Source of the DNA: Larix kaempferi
Lineage: Eukaryota; Streptophyta; Pinopsida; Pinales; Pinaceae
Assembly (NCBI GenBank): GCA_027924585.1
Contig: BSBM01000386.1
Span: forward strand, 8,076,501-8,140,500
DNA length: 64,000 nucleotides
Reading direction: 5' to 3'
The position numbers and the translations under genes were made by a program. The stretch's first letter is position 1. Each line of letters begins with the position of its first letter. Below are positions 20,286 through 31,464 of the stretch, piece by piece. A model generated the notes under the pieces. It saw only the letters and a program-made list of their open reading frames with translations. It was not told the origin of the DNA and did no database searches.

Positions 20286-21764
20286 GTAAGTCCAAATCCT
20301 ACTTAGGATGGTTTGGGTAATATCCATGCATTATTTCATGAATATCTAGCATCCGTTTCAAAAGAACATAGGTTATTAGCTCTAGACATAGCATTGCGCG
20401 CTACACCTTCTAGGTGGTGGGATGCGCATAAAGACAAAATGAGCACTTGGAAAGAATGTAAGCACTTAATGGAAATTAGATTTGCTGAACAAACTGAGAA
20501 TATACAAGCACAATACAGTGGACATACTGATCCCAGAGATCACATAGAATCTTGCTTGAAATCATGGAAGCATATACCAAAGACATAATGGGTCCATATG
20601 TTTGTGCACACATTGGATCTAGTAGCAAAAAATGGTATACAGAAACAAAACTTCAACATGGTATAACAGATTGGCGCATAATGATAAATAATTTTCAACT
20701 AACTTTCAGTTTTGAGGATGACTGTCCGAGTATTAATGCAGCTTTGCAGATTATTAAAATGAAAATATTTGATGATGTCCCGTTTCCTATGTATAACCAA
20801 TTAGATTGGGAAATATAGTTGGAGCATGCCCTTGAGTGTTATAATTTGTCACAAGATTAAGATGAGAACAAAGATCCTCGCGAAGTAAATATTCCAGAAT
20901 CTGAAGGAAACCGCGATGTGCAAGGACCTAATTTAGAAATTCTAGATATCAGTAACCCCATTAAAACTAAAAAGATCAATATTGGCATAGATGATGAACC
21001 AAAGTTTGCTTCTATTGGAGATTATTGGGATGAAGAAACAGTGGGACAAATTGCAAGCCTACCACACGAATATCAGGAGTTGTTTCCTACCAAGTTTTAT
21101 GAAATGAAAGGCATTTTAGGTGACTTGGGAGTTATGAAAATACCTCTCAAGAAAGATGTGAAGCCTATCATGCAAAGACCGTATAGACTAAACCCCAGAT
21201 ATTATGAAATAGTGAAAGCATAAACTGATAAAATGCTTGAGGAAGGAATCATTGAACCAGTAGAAGAGTCAGAATGGATAAGTCCCATGGTAAGTCAAGA
21301 CAAGAAAGCTAAAGGAGAAATCAGAATTTGTGTGGATCTCAGGAAATTGAATGATGCATCTATACACGACCCATTTCCTACGCCATTTATAGATGAAGTA
21401 CTAGATAATGTAGGTGGAAAGGAAGCATACTCTTTCACTGACGGATTTTCAGGCTACCACCAGATCAGAATTGTTGTAGAAGATAGGCACACGACTACAT
21501 TTGCTACTAAATGAGGATCATTTCAGTACACTATTAGGCCTTTTGGATTGAAGAACGCACCTGCTATCTTTTCAAGAGTGCTTGTAGTTGCATTTAAGGA
21601 TTATATTCATAAATTCTTAGAAGTTTACTTTGATGAATGGACAATATTCGGTCTTCTGAAGAACCACCATATGAACTTAAGAATGATGTTAGCGAAGTGT
21701 AGACAATATCATATTTCATTGAACTTGAAGAAGTGCATCTTTTGTGTTCCTTATGGTATTTTAT
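20286..21764 (+). pseudogene. pol: RT remnant, element C, left part before the B1 insertion
   Basis: Pieces of the RT linker and RT align with A in order: LALDIALRATPSRWW (20379 on), [15 protein letters not shown] (about 21007), [30 protein letters not shown] (about 21434), and VYFDEW (about 21625), where the second catalytic Asp of YxDD is changed to Glu. Stops at 20816 (TAG for CAG in A) and 21512 (TGA for TGG in A) and frameshifts near 20560. The gene is cut at 21764 by B1 and continues at 50545. Confidence 0.88.
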
Positions 21765-22499
21765 TGTTAACACCCAAAAAATGCTCACTACCTCATCTAC
21801 CCCATTACATGACTCATTTGTCCATATTTCCTACCATATTTTCCTTTAAACCCTTAAAATCCCACTAAAAAGCCTCCAAAAGGCCACAAAACCACCAAAA
21901 AAGCCTCCAAAAGGCTAAAAAACCCCTTTTCCCCCCAAAATAATCCAAAATTCCTCAAAAATAGCAAAAACCCCTTAAAAAGGGAATAAAAATATAAAAA
22001 AAAGAGGAAAAAAGGAGGAAAAAACCCTATACAGCTGACCTAAACCATATGGTTCCGAAAACCATGGGCCAGCACTCCACCACTGAAATACTATAAATAG
22101 GTGATGGAGGTCCCTCATTTCCTATCCACAATCAAACATATCCTTACTCTGCCAAAATCACTCTTGAAACCCTAGCTCACCCTTGAGCTATTTTCACCAT
22201 TGAGTGCCCCTTTGGCCCATTCCCAACCATTTGGAGAAAGAGAATGAGCAAAGCTGGAGTTTGGAGCAACCCTCTTGGATCATTGCAAGAACTTCACCAA
22301 CCTTCACATTGGAGGTAAATTTTAATACAAAGAAAACCATTTATTATTTCTTGCCTCTTATGTCTCATGCACATGTTTAGAAGTAATTTCCATTTCAATG
22401 TATTGTCTTTTTATTACTGTTTATTGAACTGCTACTAAGGAGTCCATTCTCCATAGTAGGTGATCATTTGCACAAGCTAGGGTGAAAACCCTAGCTACA
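21765..22499 (+). repeat. 5' LTR of B1 (735 bp)
   Basis: Bounded by TGTTAACA and CTAGCTACA. Matches 49790-50544 with about 12-15 differences by eye and a 20-bp length difference (aaaagcctccaaaaggcc unit repeated once more in the 3' copy). It matches the B2 LTRs less well. A candidate TATA box, ctataaatagg, is at about 22090-22100. Confidence 0.93.
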
Positions 22500-22503
22500 A
22501 TTT

Positions 22504-22516
22504 TGGCGACTCCGCT
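22504..22516 (+). other. Primer-binding site of B1 (tRNA-Arg type)
   Basis: TGGCGACTCCGCT starts 5 bp after the LTR. From memory it is complementary to the 3' end of plant tRNA-Arg(ACG) with CCA; tRNA-Arg primers are known in Tat/Ogre elements. B2 has the same site with one mismatch at 40015-40027. Confidence 0.7.
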
Positions 22517-22599
22517 TGTGTTTATGAGAATTTATGGTTATAATTTTTTAAGTTTTAGACGTTTTAATTTTCTGCAATATTTTTCCTGTTCGGCTGTTC

Positions 22600-23180
22600 C
22601 TTTCGGCCGCTGTAAACCGCATCTTTTACCCCCTGCAGTTGCGTTCTGACCGCATCTTTCAAGCATTTACCTGCGATCTGACCGCGGCTCTCAGACTATT
22701 TCCGGCGACCTGCCGGCCATTTTCAGTCTGTTACCTGCAATCCGACCGCGGCTATTAGCCTGTTTGGAACAGTCCGACTGCGACTATTAACCCCTTTTCC
22801 GTGTCCTGCCTGCGGCTTCCGGCCATTTTTCCGCAACCCGTTGGCGTCTTTCGGCGTTTTTCCTGCGTCCCGCCTGTGGCTTTCAGCCATTTTCCCGCAA
22901 CCCACCGGCGCCTTTTGGCATTTTTCCTGCATCCCGCCTGCGGCTTTCGGCCATTTTCCTGCAACCCGCTGGCGCCTTTCGGCGTTTTTCCTGCGTCCCG
23001 CCTGCGGCTTTCGGCCATTTTCCCGCAACCCGTCGGCGCCTTTCGGCGTTTTTCCTGCGTCCCGCTTGTGGCTTTTAGCCATTTTCCCGCAACCCACCTG
23101 CGACTTTCGACGTTTTTCCTGCGTCCCGACTGCGTTTTCTGGCCCAAATCCCACAACCGACTGCGACTGTGGAGCCCCTT
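22600..23180 (+). repeat. GC-rich leader repeat of B1, 64-bp units made of two 32-bp halves
   Basis: The anchor tcctgc(g/a)tcccgc recurs at 22861, 22925, 22989, 23053 and 23117, exactly 64 bp apart. Each unit holds two related halves, one with cgcaaccc and one with cgtcccgcctg. Looser copies with gaccgcggct extend left to about 22600. Long open frames here in several phases (22801-23325, 22841-23209 plus, 22723-23154 and 22755-23294 minus) arise because 64-bp periodicity and GC richness suppress stops. They are not counted as genes. Confidence 0.85.
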
Positions 23181-24077
23181 TCCGCTGTCCGACCGTTCAA
23201 AATTTATAGAAATCCGCAGTATGATTTTTTGCATTTTTTCCCCTATTTTGAACCCAGCACTTTGCTGCACTATTTTCTGCACCTGCACAACCATCTGTCC
23301 TGCCTGCAGCCATACTTCCCTATAGCCTTTTCTGCAGTTTTATTTCTGTTCCATTTACAGAATAGTTTTTAAAATTTAAGCATTTTAAATTGAAAAGAGA
23401 AAATTTTGCATTTTAAAAGTTTAATTTCTGTTTTTTTATTGCTAGTTAGAAAGTTGCCCACCCTAGTGGCACTTTCTACTTGGGTTCATCATTATCTCAC
23501 AAGCACACACTCTGTCACCTAATTCAAGTGAGCCCTAAAAAGTACTTAACACAACCAACATTCTAACCCCACTTGGGGAACACATAAGAATTTTTGTAGT
23601 TAGGTAGGATCGGGGGGATAGGAATCCAAATAACACCCCTCGGTTGCTTACACGTGAGACATAGCTGTTGTCCATTAGGGAACCAAAATCCCCTAGTATT
23701 TTTTGGCACGGTTACAATCAGTTTATCAGAGGGCCTCTCCCCTAGGAGGGTTGAAGTTGCCAGACTGGTTCCGGAGGCCTGAGTGGAATACCACAATCCA
23801 TTCAGTAACCGAAGGGCTACCTTTCACAGTTCTCGGAGTATCCCTGTATTGGGGTACTGTGGTAAAAGGACCAAACGACAGATTCACCTTTTCTGGACGT
23901 GTCATGAACGGGGTATCTTAGTTTCCTTTCTTCTAGGATTGACTACCCGGTCTCCCTCCTGGTAGGGGGATATCTTTAGCCACTTGGCTCTACTATCCAT
24001 ATTGTCTGACTTGGATTTCATCACCTTGCAGAGGATATGTCTAGTTGAGTCAGAATACTATTTAGCTAGGTGTTTGC
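23181..24077 (+). other. Rest of the B1 leader, non-coding
   Basis: About 900 bp between the repeat array and gag. It matches the B2 leader (38700-39400 on the minus strand), so it is a conserved untranslated leader. Short frames at 23563-23965 have no protein character. Confidence 0.6.
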
Positions 24078-26114
24078 ATGCTCCCTTACCTCCTTTTTGG
24101 TCTAGTGAGTCCACCATTTTTATTTTGTAGGAAACCTGCTGCTTGTTGGTATTCTGACCATTTCTGTCGATACTCCACTTATTGTAGCACAGCTGTTACA
24201 GTAAGTGTTTTGAGTTGGTTGTTGGCCCGAGTGCCATATTTTTTGAGCTCTCCTTCTGCACACTCGGTTGCATTAGGGTTTTTGAGCTATTTTTCACTCA
24301 ACACAACTCCCAGATATTTGACACCATCTGTCACCATTGAGTCCCCGGGACATTCTCGGCGCCTTCGGGGCGAGCCCCCACAACACGGTTCACTTGACAC
24401 CACTCGTCATAGACATAGATCTTCATCACTTGATACCACTCATCATAGATCTCGCGCTTTGTCCCTTGAGTCCACTCGTCAACGGCATAGAACTCCGTCA
24501 CCCGATCTAGACGCCCCTTATTTTACCTCTGATTCTAAGGCAGAGTCCGAGAACCCTATTTACACTGCACCAACTAGCCCCATGGCTGGCATGACTTCCA
24601 CCCCTTTCTTTGTAGGGACCATTGGTGGAACATCCACCACCACACCAGCTACCACACCTGCTTTGGGTATGCCCTCGATGGTGCCCACATCTACCATTCT
24701 GATCACTGTACCCATTCCAGCAGCTGGAATACCGATAGCCACTCCATCAGTGACTCACGCTACACTTGGCGGTGCAGGACCGTCCCATACCACTTCCGTT
24801 CCTCCACTTGGGGGAAACATCCCCAACTTTGCCCCTCCACTTGGGGGCATTGGCCCCAACATGGTCACACCCACTAGTATGTCACATCCTTCTACTAGTT
24901 TTCCATTCATGGCTAGCCTCAACCTTCCTGACCTAGCCAGACTGACTAACGATCCTATCAGACATGACCCTGCATGGCCTCACATGCCCACCAAACTCCC
25001 CTCCGACATCCCTAAGTTTGAGGGCAAGGCAGGTGATGACCCCCAGAACCATATTATGTCCTTCCATCTGTGGTGTTCCTCCAACTCCATAGTGGACGAC
25101 TCTGTCCGCCTCCGTCTGTTACAGCGCACCTTCACTGGCTCTGCAGCTAAGTGGTACATCGATCAGCCCCATGGTACCCATGCCACCTTTCCCTCCCTTG
25201 CCTCGACCTTCCTGCAGTTCTTTCAGTTACCTATCCGCTATGACGTGGGAGTTGAGATCCTACTGTCTTGCAGACAGAACACGGCTACCCACATCACTGA
25301 CCACATTCAAGAGTGGCGTCGACGCCGTAGCCTCTGCAAAATTAAGTTAGATGACCGTATCTTCTTAGATTGGTTTCTAAAATCTCTCCTTCCTCTCATT
25401 GCCAAGGATGTGGCATCCGAACGACCTCAGTCCGAAGAAGAGGCCATCCTCAAAGCCCAACAATTTGACCTCATTTACGCCCAGTCGGGTTATCTGTATA
25501 CCATCATACTGGACGCTCCTCGGGGCGATTCCTCCCAACACAATGCGCCGGGGGAATCCCATGCTGCAGATGGCATCATTGGTCGTATTGCCTCACATCC
25601 CCAACACTTTTCCATAGCACATCCTAGCCATGGCCCCGACCTTTCACGGGGTACATCTCAATCCGGAGAAACCAATTCGTATGCTCCCATGGCACATCAC
25701 CACCATACCCACGGACCCTCATGTCCACCTCAGTGCTTTGGTCATGCACCCCCCACTTATGCGCCCCCAGTCGCACCTCAGCCATATTACCACCCACAGG
25801 CTGCGCTAGCTCTTGTGTCCTCGCAAGCCCAGCATGCTTATTACCCACCACAGGCAGCCCCTGTAGCAAACCCACAACCTGCTTCGCAGACATATCAGCA
25901 ACCCCCCCAAGGTTCAGCACCTGCGCAGCCTCCCCCTACATATTATCCACCGCATCCTGCTCCCGCACCTGCACAACCCCAGAACCCCCCTGTTGCCCAA
26001 GGGCAAGTCTACGCCCAACAGAATCCGCAGCAGAACCAAAACAACCAGCGCCAACAGGGCCAACAAAACCATGGCAAAGGTTGTAACCATGGGAACAACC
26101 AACCTCCAGACTAG
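24078..26114 (+). pseudogene. gag: Gag of B1, ended by TAG
   Basis: Open from ATG 24078, but similarity to B2 begins near 24318, where both have TTGACACC and no ATG. The N-terminus has three Arg-rich repeats of about 12 residues with S-L-D-T-T-R-H-R. The gag domain spans about 24900-25500 (NLPDLARLTNDP, FEGKAGDDPQNHIMSFHLW, LLQRTFTGSAAKWYI). A Pro/Gln-rich tail follows to about 26050. The stop TAG at 26112-26114 stands where B2 has CAA (Gln), so the frame originally continued into the zinc knuckle and protease. Confidence 0.82.
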
Positions 26115-27651
26115 GGCAGTCAACCTCCCAATCCCCCAAACAATAATAATGCGACACCGACCAACCAGAACCCTGATCGGCCGCCCAAGCAGGCCAAAAA
26201 CCCTAATTTGCGAACAAACCATCCTTGTTCTATTTGCGGGGTCTATGGCCACTATACACATGCTTTCCCACATTTGGAGCGAGCTCGACAACTCTGGACT
26301 GATGATGCCCGTCGCCAAGGGAACGCGGCTCCTCAGGCGCCACCCAACCCCCCACCACCTCAGCATCAACCTTTGGTGCTGTAAAACCCCTTACCCACTA
26401 AAGGCGTAGTGAACACTCAGCCGTTGGCTTCCCCTCAAGGTAATGCGCCACTACAAAAACAGATAACGTATGCCGCTCTTGATCAACCCATGTTCGATTC
26501 AGGTACCCACCACTTGTTGATGATGTCATCCGCTGATGTCAACCTCCAAAACCGTCGGAACCAATATGGATCCACCTCTGAAGCCCCTCCTGCTGACCAA
26601 AACACTAACGCTCATCCCACCGATTAGACATGACTTATACCCCTGGCTCCACTTGATGGTGCCCCTAAAGCACCTCGCTTCCCACTTCGTCGTATAAACA
26701 ATAACCCCAATGCTCGCGCTGCGTCAAATTACAACATTGTAGATGACTTAGCCCAATCTCCCGCAACCATGTCTGCGTTGGAAGTCTTAAAAAATTGTCC
26801 TTCACAGCGTAAGACTTTACTTTCAGCCATTGGGGCTATTGACCCAAGTGATTCACAACTGATGGCATTCGATTTGGACCAATCTGAACCACGCCTGCCT
26901 TCCACTTTAGCATTCCAAGTTTCTGTTTCCGTTCGGAATCTTGTCATCCATCGGTGCATCATCGATGAAGGTGCCTCTACATGCGTCATGTTCACATTCA
27001 TTTGGAAGAAGTTGGGATCCCCTACTCTTCGACAGTCCACCACTACATTGCGAGCCTATGATGGCCATTCAGCTCAACCCCAAGGCCTCTTGGCTAATGT
27101 CCCCATCCAGTTGGTTAGAAAAACCGTACTCATTGATATAGAGGTCATCAATGCCCAACTTGATTATAACCTCTTACTTGGCCGCAGCTACATGTATGCC
27201 ATGAAGGCGGTTGCCTCTTCCATTTTTCGTAACATGATGTTCCCCCATGATGGACGCGTGGTCAAGGTCGACCAACTCACCTATTACGATCCAAGTGCCC
27301 CCGCTGCACCCGAGAATGTTCTCCCTATGGTTGAACAACCTGTTGGTGGTGCAACTACCTCGCTTGTTTCCTCGGTAGGACCTGGAGTTTACTCAGATAC
27401 GTCGATGACCTCAACATTCCAATCCATTCCTCCCCCGTCATCTGCACCCGAAGTATCTGACCTATGTACCCTGTCCCAAAATACACAAACACCCAACACT
27501 CAACCGCCCTTGTTACCCAAACCACCATTGGTACCTAGTCACATTGGTGTTACACCCATCCATACAATCCCCTTCCTAGTCCCTCCCTCGGGAGTAGTAA
27601 GTGCCCCGGTTATGGCTACCCTTAGCCTCCCCGGGTTAACCTTGGGATTAC
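26115..27651 (+). pseudogene. pol: Zinc knuckle and protease of B1, cut by B2
   Basis: Same frame as gag. A first knuckle (CSICGVYGHYTHAF, last Cys changed to Phe; B2 keeps Cys) lies at about 26227-26270. Stops at 26382 (TAA; B2 has CAA), 26626 (TAG) and 26632 (TGA) interrupt a linker; from 26769 the frame is open to the B2 insertion. The protease shows IDEGASTCV (catalytic Asp near 26961) and LLLGRSYMYA. The protein continues on the far side of B2 at 40764. Confidence 0.82.
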
Positions 27652-28375
27652 TGTAGCTAGGGTTTTACCCCTAGCTTGTGCCAATGAGCACCTACTAAGG
27701 AGAATGGACTCCTTAGTAGCAGTTCAATAATGATTAAATGATTAAGCTAAAACAACAATTAACAAACTACTTTAAACATTACATGAGACATAAATAAAAG
27801 ATGTAAAAAATGGTTTTATATTAATGTTACCTTGAGTGTCAAGGTTGATGAAGCCCTTTGCAGTGTCCAAGAGGATGCTCCAAGCTTCAGAATGATCCTT
27901 TCTCCTTCTCCAATGTTGGGGATGGGCCAAAGGTGGCTCTCAAGATGAAAATAGTTCAAAGGTGAACTAGGGTTTCGAGAGAGATTTTGGCAGAGTAAGG
28001 GTGCTTGTGATTGTGGATATGGAATAAGGGATCTCCATCACCTATTTATAGTTTTTTGGTGGTGGAGAGCTGACCCATGGTTTTAGGAAACACATGGTTT
28101 TGTGCAGCTGTATAGGGTTTTTTCCTCCTTCCTCATTATTTTATATTTTTTATTCCCTTTTTAGGGGATTTTTGCTATTTTTGGAGGAAAAGGGGGTTTT
28201 TTTTGGCCTTTTTTAGGCTATTTTGAGGGTTTTGTGGCCTTTTGGAGGCATTTTAGGCCTTTTGGAGGCATTTTAATGGGATTTTTTGGGATTTTAAGGG
28301 AAAAATGGTAGGAAAATGGACAAATGAGCCATATAATGTGGTAATGAGGTAGTGAACACTTTTTGGGTGTTAACA
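27652..28375 (-). repeat. 3' LTR of B2 (724 bp)
   Basis: Ends with TGTAGCTAGG on the left and TGTTAACA on the right in plus-strand view. Nearly identical to 40032-40758; differences are one substitution (aatgatcc against aatgctcc) and short indels in homopolymer stretches. Confidence 0.95.
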
Positions 28376-30915
28376 GATTGCCCCCTGATGTGCGAGGTCA
28401 GGAGCTAATCGTATGGCCGATGGACATCATAAGTCATGAATGGTTTTCCTGGGATGTGGAGAGAAGAGAAGAAACAAACTGAAGCCCGGAACAACGATCC
28501 CGAACAACTGCAAGGACTGAAAGTACATAACCTCAATAATGGATGAGGAATCATCTGATCATATGGACGAGGCGGGCATTCCCATGCTCGTATCAGGATA
28601 TAACATAATAACAACAATGGGGTCCAAAAAATGGGGACCTGAAATATACATGACCTCAAATACTAACTGAGGAATAATCTCAATATATGGACGAGGCGGG
28701 CATACCCATGCTCGTATCAAGATACATAAACATAACTGTAAGGCCCGAAAAGGGGGACCTGTAAGATACATGACCACTGTGTACATCATAAGAGTCCAGA
28801 GGGGACACAAATCTCGGACATACTGCTGAGCGGATCATGTGTGAACTGCAGAACTGGTACACTGGAACAATCAACAGTGCTACTGAGTGTGGTACCAAAG
28901 GAACTGATGAGCTGCTGGATCATAGTGACTGGGGTCAAACTCTCCATGGTACACGGAACTGGAACGGATCTGGAACTGAAACTGGGTACTCAAGGAAGCA
29001 TGGAACTGGATGGCTTCCGAATACAAACGCCAACGCAGCCCGGACATCCACGGGAACATATAACTGGGCGTTCCAAAGTGACTCACCAATGTGCTAGAGT
29101 CGGGGGAAATCCGGGGTCTTCGACGAAAGACTGATGGGATATAATCCTACGCGATCCTCAACGATGCGATCAAGGTGCTGAAGTCGAGCAGGTGAGGAAC
29201 AACCACTCGGAGAGGCAATGATGTCTCCTCTCAGAATGATCCGTAGGCACTTACCACGGATGGTGATAAGTCCAAGGCGTAGGGACCTCTGGGCCTATCC
29301 TCTGGAATAGAGGAGCTGTCGTCGACAGAGGGAGACCTGCAACTTATCAAGGCAATGATGTTTCCTTGACAGGAGCGCGAGGTACAAGACCGAAATGTGA
29401 TAGTACTGATGGCAGGACTGATAAACTGTGGGGGGACAACCGGGCAAGTAGAGCGGGTGGACTCAAACTTCCTTTGTTCAGAGTATGATAATTGGAATGA
29501 TCTGGCAGCATATGAAACTGACTAAGGGGAAAGGGATCATAGCTGTAATGGATCTGGGGGGATACCTGGCTGAGGGAGACTCAAGTTGGTGTACAATGGC
29601 AGGAGACTGCAGAATACTCTGAACAAAGGCGACCTGATTGGGGATGCTGCCGAGATAATCGATCATAGTGCCATGAGGCATGGGAGGATACTTCTTCATG
29701 GGTTAAGGAACTAGAAGAAGTGGGTGGATAAAATGATACTGTCGTGTGGATTTTACGAGCCCAGGACAGTTCATGCTCGTGGTTGCTTTCAATTTTAAGG
29801 AGTCTGAAAGCGATAAGAAGACTCTGAAATGATGGAATGGTACGGTCGTGTGGATTTTCCGAGCCCAGGACAGTGTATGCTCGTGGTTGCTTTCAATTTT
29901 AGAGAGTCTGAAAGCAAGTAAGAAGACTCCAGGGGGTTGCTTTTTCGTAGATTTAGTCTCCAAGGCCCAAAGAAGCATAAAAGGATGCAATGAAGAACTC
30001 TTCTAGCCGGTGTGACTAGAGTATTCCTTTTTCGTAATTAGTCTACCAGGTCCGGAAAAGGGTTAAACTTATACCAGATAGACGCCCTTTCAGGTACTTT
30101 AGCGAGCATGAAAGGAAGCAAGATTGCTCGGCGATCTTTTCATTCTTTTAGGAGTCAGAAAAGAGCTTAACGGAAACTCCCTAAGTGCCTTTTTCGTAAA
30201 GGACTTGTCCGGCCCGAAAAAGGGATAAAATTATACCGAACAAAAGGAATGGCCAGGCAAGGAGGAAGTGTTCAATCAAGGATCAGTAATGATGACCAAG
30301 AACGAGGGTAGTGGGGAACACTGGTGGGCCTCCTTGCGGGGTAGATGAGATGGTGGAAAAATAACGAGACATTTGCAGTATGGCAGGAGTGAATGGCTCA
30401 TGTAAAAATGTGGAACAATCTGATGGCAGCCGATGTGGCACGCCAACCGAGGCAGCAAGGTGTTGGGACACAATGTTGAAATTGTACCAAGTGAGAGCGA
30501 GAAATGATCTCAAGCATCATCACGAGCGCGGAAAAATGAATCCGACGATATAAAGGATGTTAAAAACGGGTAACGGCCGATGTGGCACGCACACCGAGGT
30601 GACGAGGGCGTTGCGGAAAAATACCCGAAAGATCGGGGGGTGAAAGCGAGAAATGATCTCAAGCATCATCACCAGCTCGGAAAAATGAATCCGATGATAT
30701 AAAACATGTGAAAAACGGAGAACGGCCGATGTGGCACGCAAACCGAGGCGACTAGTGGCGTCTGAAAAATGGGCAAAAAAAATGACAGGGCAAAAATAAT
30801 GGAACGAGGTAACCATAAGGACGGTCACGTCGCGCTGATTCCAATGGTGGAAACGGTTCGGAAAACGGACGCCGTATGGGGCCAGAATGACCAAAACAAG
30901 AAAAAGTCAACTGAC
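28376..30915 (-). repeat. 3' non-coding region of B2 with three tandem repeat sets
   Basis: No protein-like frame. Set 1: two copies about 124 bp apart with atatggacgaggcgggcat (28561, 28685). Set 2: two copies 104 bp apart with gtcgtgtggattt (29741, 29845). Set 3: three copies about 148 bp apart with gccgatgtggcacgc (30429, 30576, 30725). Between sets 2 and 3, segments with ctttttcgta and a gaaaaaggg partner recur. B1 has the same order in reverse at 47265-49789. A purine-rich tract (agggggcaatc on the minus strand) abuts the LTR at 28376-28390 and would serve as polypurine tract. Confidence 0.7.
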
Positions 30916-30924
30916 TATAAATAG
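30916..30924 (+). promoter_or_regulatory. TATA box for the antisense PMD gene of B2
   Basis: TATAAATAG within gactataaatagtg, followed by ggtccaacatgacatgtgtcatttgtac. B1 keeps the same core and following sequence at 47256-47264 on the other strand. It lies about 550 bp before the PMD ATG and points the same way, against the direction of the element. Confidence 0.55.
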
Positions 30925-31119
30925 TGGTGGGTCCAACATGACATGTGTCATTTGTACTTGTTGACTTTGACTTGTGAGTTGAGTGGACCAGAGCTTAGGT
31001 GGCATTTCTGGACGATCCGTCTGGCTGTTTGCTGATCCGTGAGATACAGGTATTTCATTAAACTCATACCTGCATATTTTTTCGGGTTGGGGGTTGGGTA
31101 GTGGGTCCCAGGGTTGATT

Positions 31120-31410
31120 TGTACGGTCCACGTGGGGTGGACCGCGGGTTAGGGGGTCGAAACCGCGGTTGAAGACCGCGAGTTTCAGGCCGAACCACAC
31201 GGTTGGAGACCGCATGTTTCGGGCCGAACCACGCGGTTGGAGACCGCGTGATTCCTAGATGGAACCACGGTCGAGTGCCGCGAGTTCCAAAGAGGAACAC
31301 GCGGCACCCAACCGCGGGTTTTGGGATGACAGGCGCGGTTGGCAACCGCGGCTATACGCCTGACAGCGGCGGTCGGAAACCGCGGCAGGAAGCCCGAAAG
31401 CCGCGGTTTT
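31120..31410 (+). repeat. GC-rich hairpin array of B2, upstream of the PMD gene
   Basis: At least seven units of about 30-35 bp, most centred on GCGGT-N5-ACCGC. Clear hairpins: 31124-31144 (CGGTCCAC/GTGGACCG, loop GTGGG), 31159-31186 (GAAAC CGCGGT, loop TGAAG, with one bulge), 31230-31250 (CACGCGGT/ACCGCGTG, loop TGGAG), and 31335-31349 (GCGGTT/AACCGC, loop GGC). Loop sequences vary while arms keep pairing. The related array in B1 is at 46830-47060. Open frames here are by-products. Confidence 0.75.
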
Positions 31411-31464
31411 GGGCCGAGCTAGTAGGGCTTCTGGGAGGGGGAAAAGTATTTTTCTTAAGTTGTC

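Noticed and set aside
21760-21764. Alternative B1 border with a longer duplication (ttattg)
   Set aside because: It would give LTR ends without TG and CA; the TG to CA ends with a 4-of-5 duplication match fit the B2 LTR ends exactly.
22723-23325. Long open frames on both strands in the B1 leader (up to 179 codons)
   Set aside because: They follow the 64-bp GC-rich repeat, which lacks stops in several phases; the proteins are mere repeats of the unit and the frames overlap each other on both strands.
28837-29134. Overlapping frames of 86-97 codons in the B2 3' region
   Set aside because: No counterpart frame in the matching B1 region and no protein-like features.
30520-30894. 124-codon minus frame in the B2 3' region
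   Set aside because: It crosses the 148-bp tandem repeats and is not conserved as a frame in B1.
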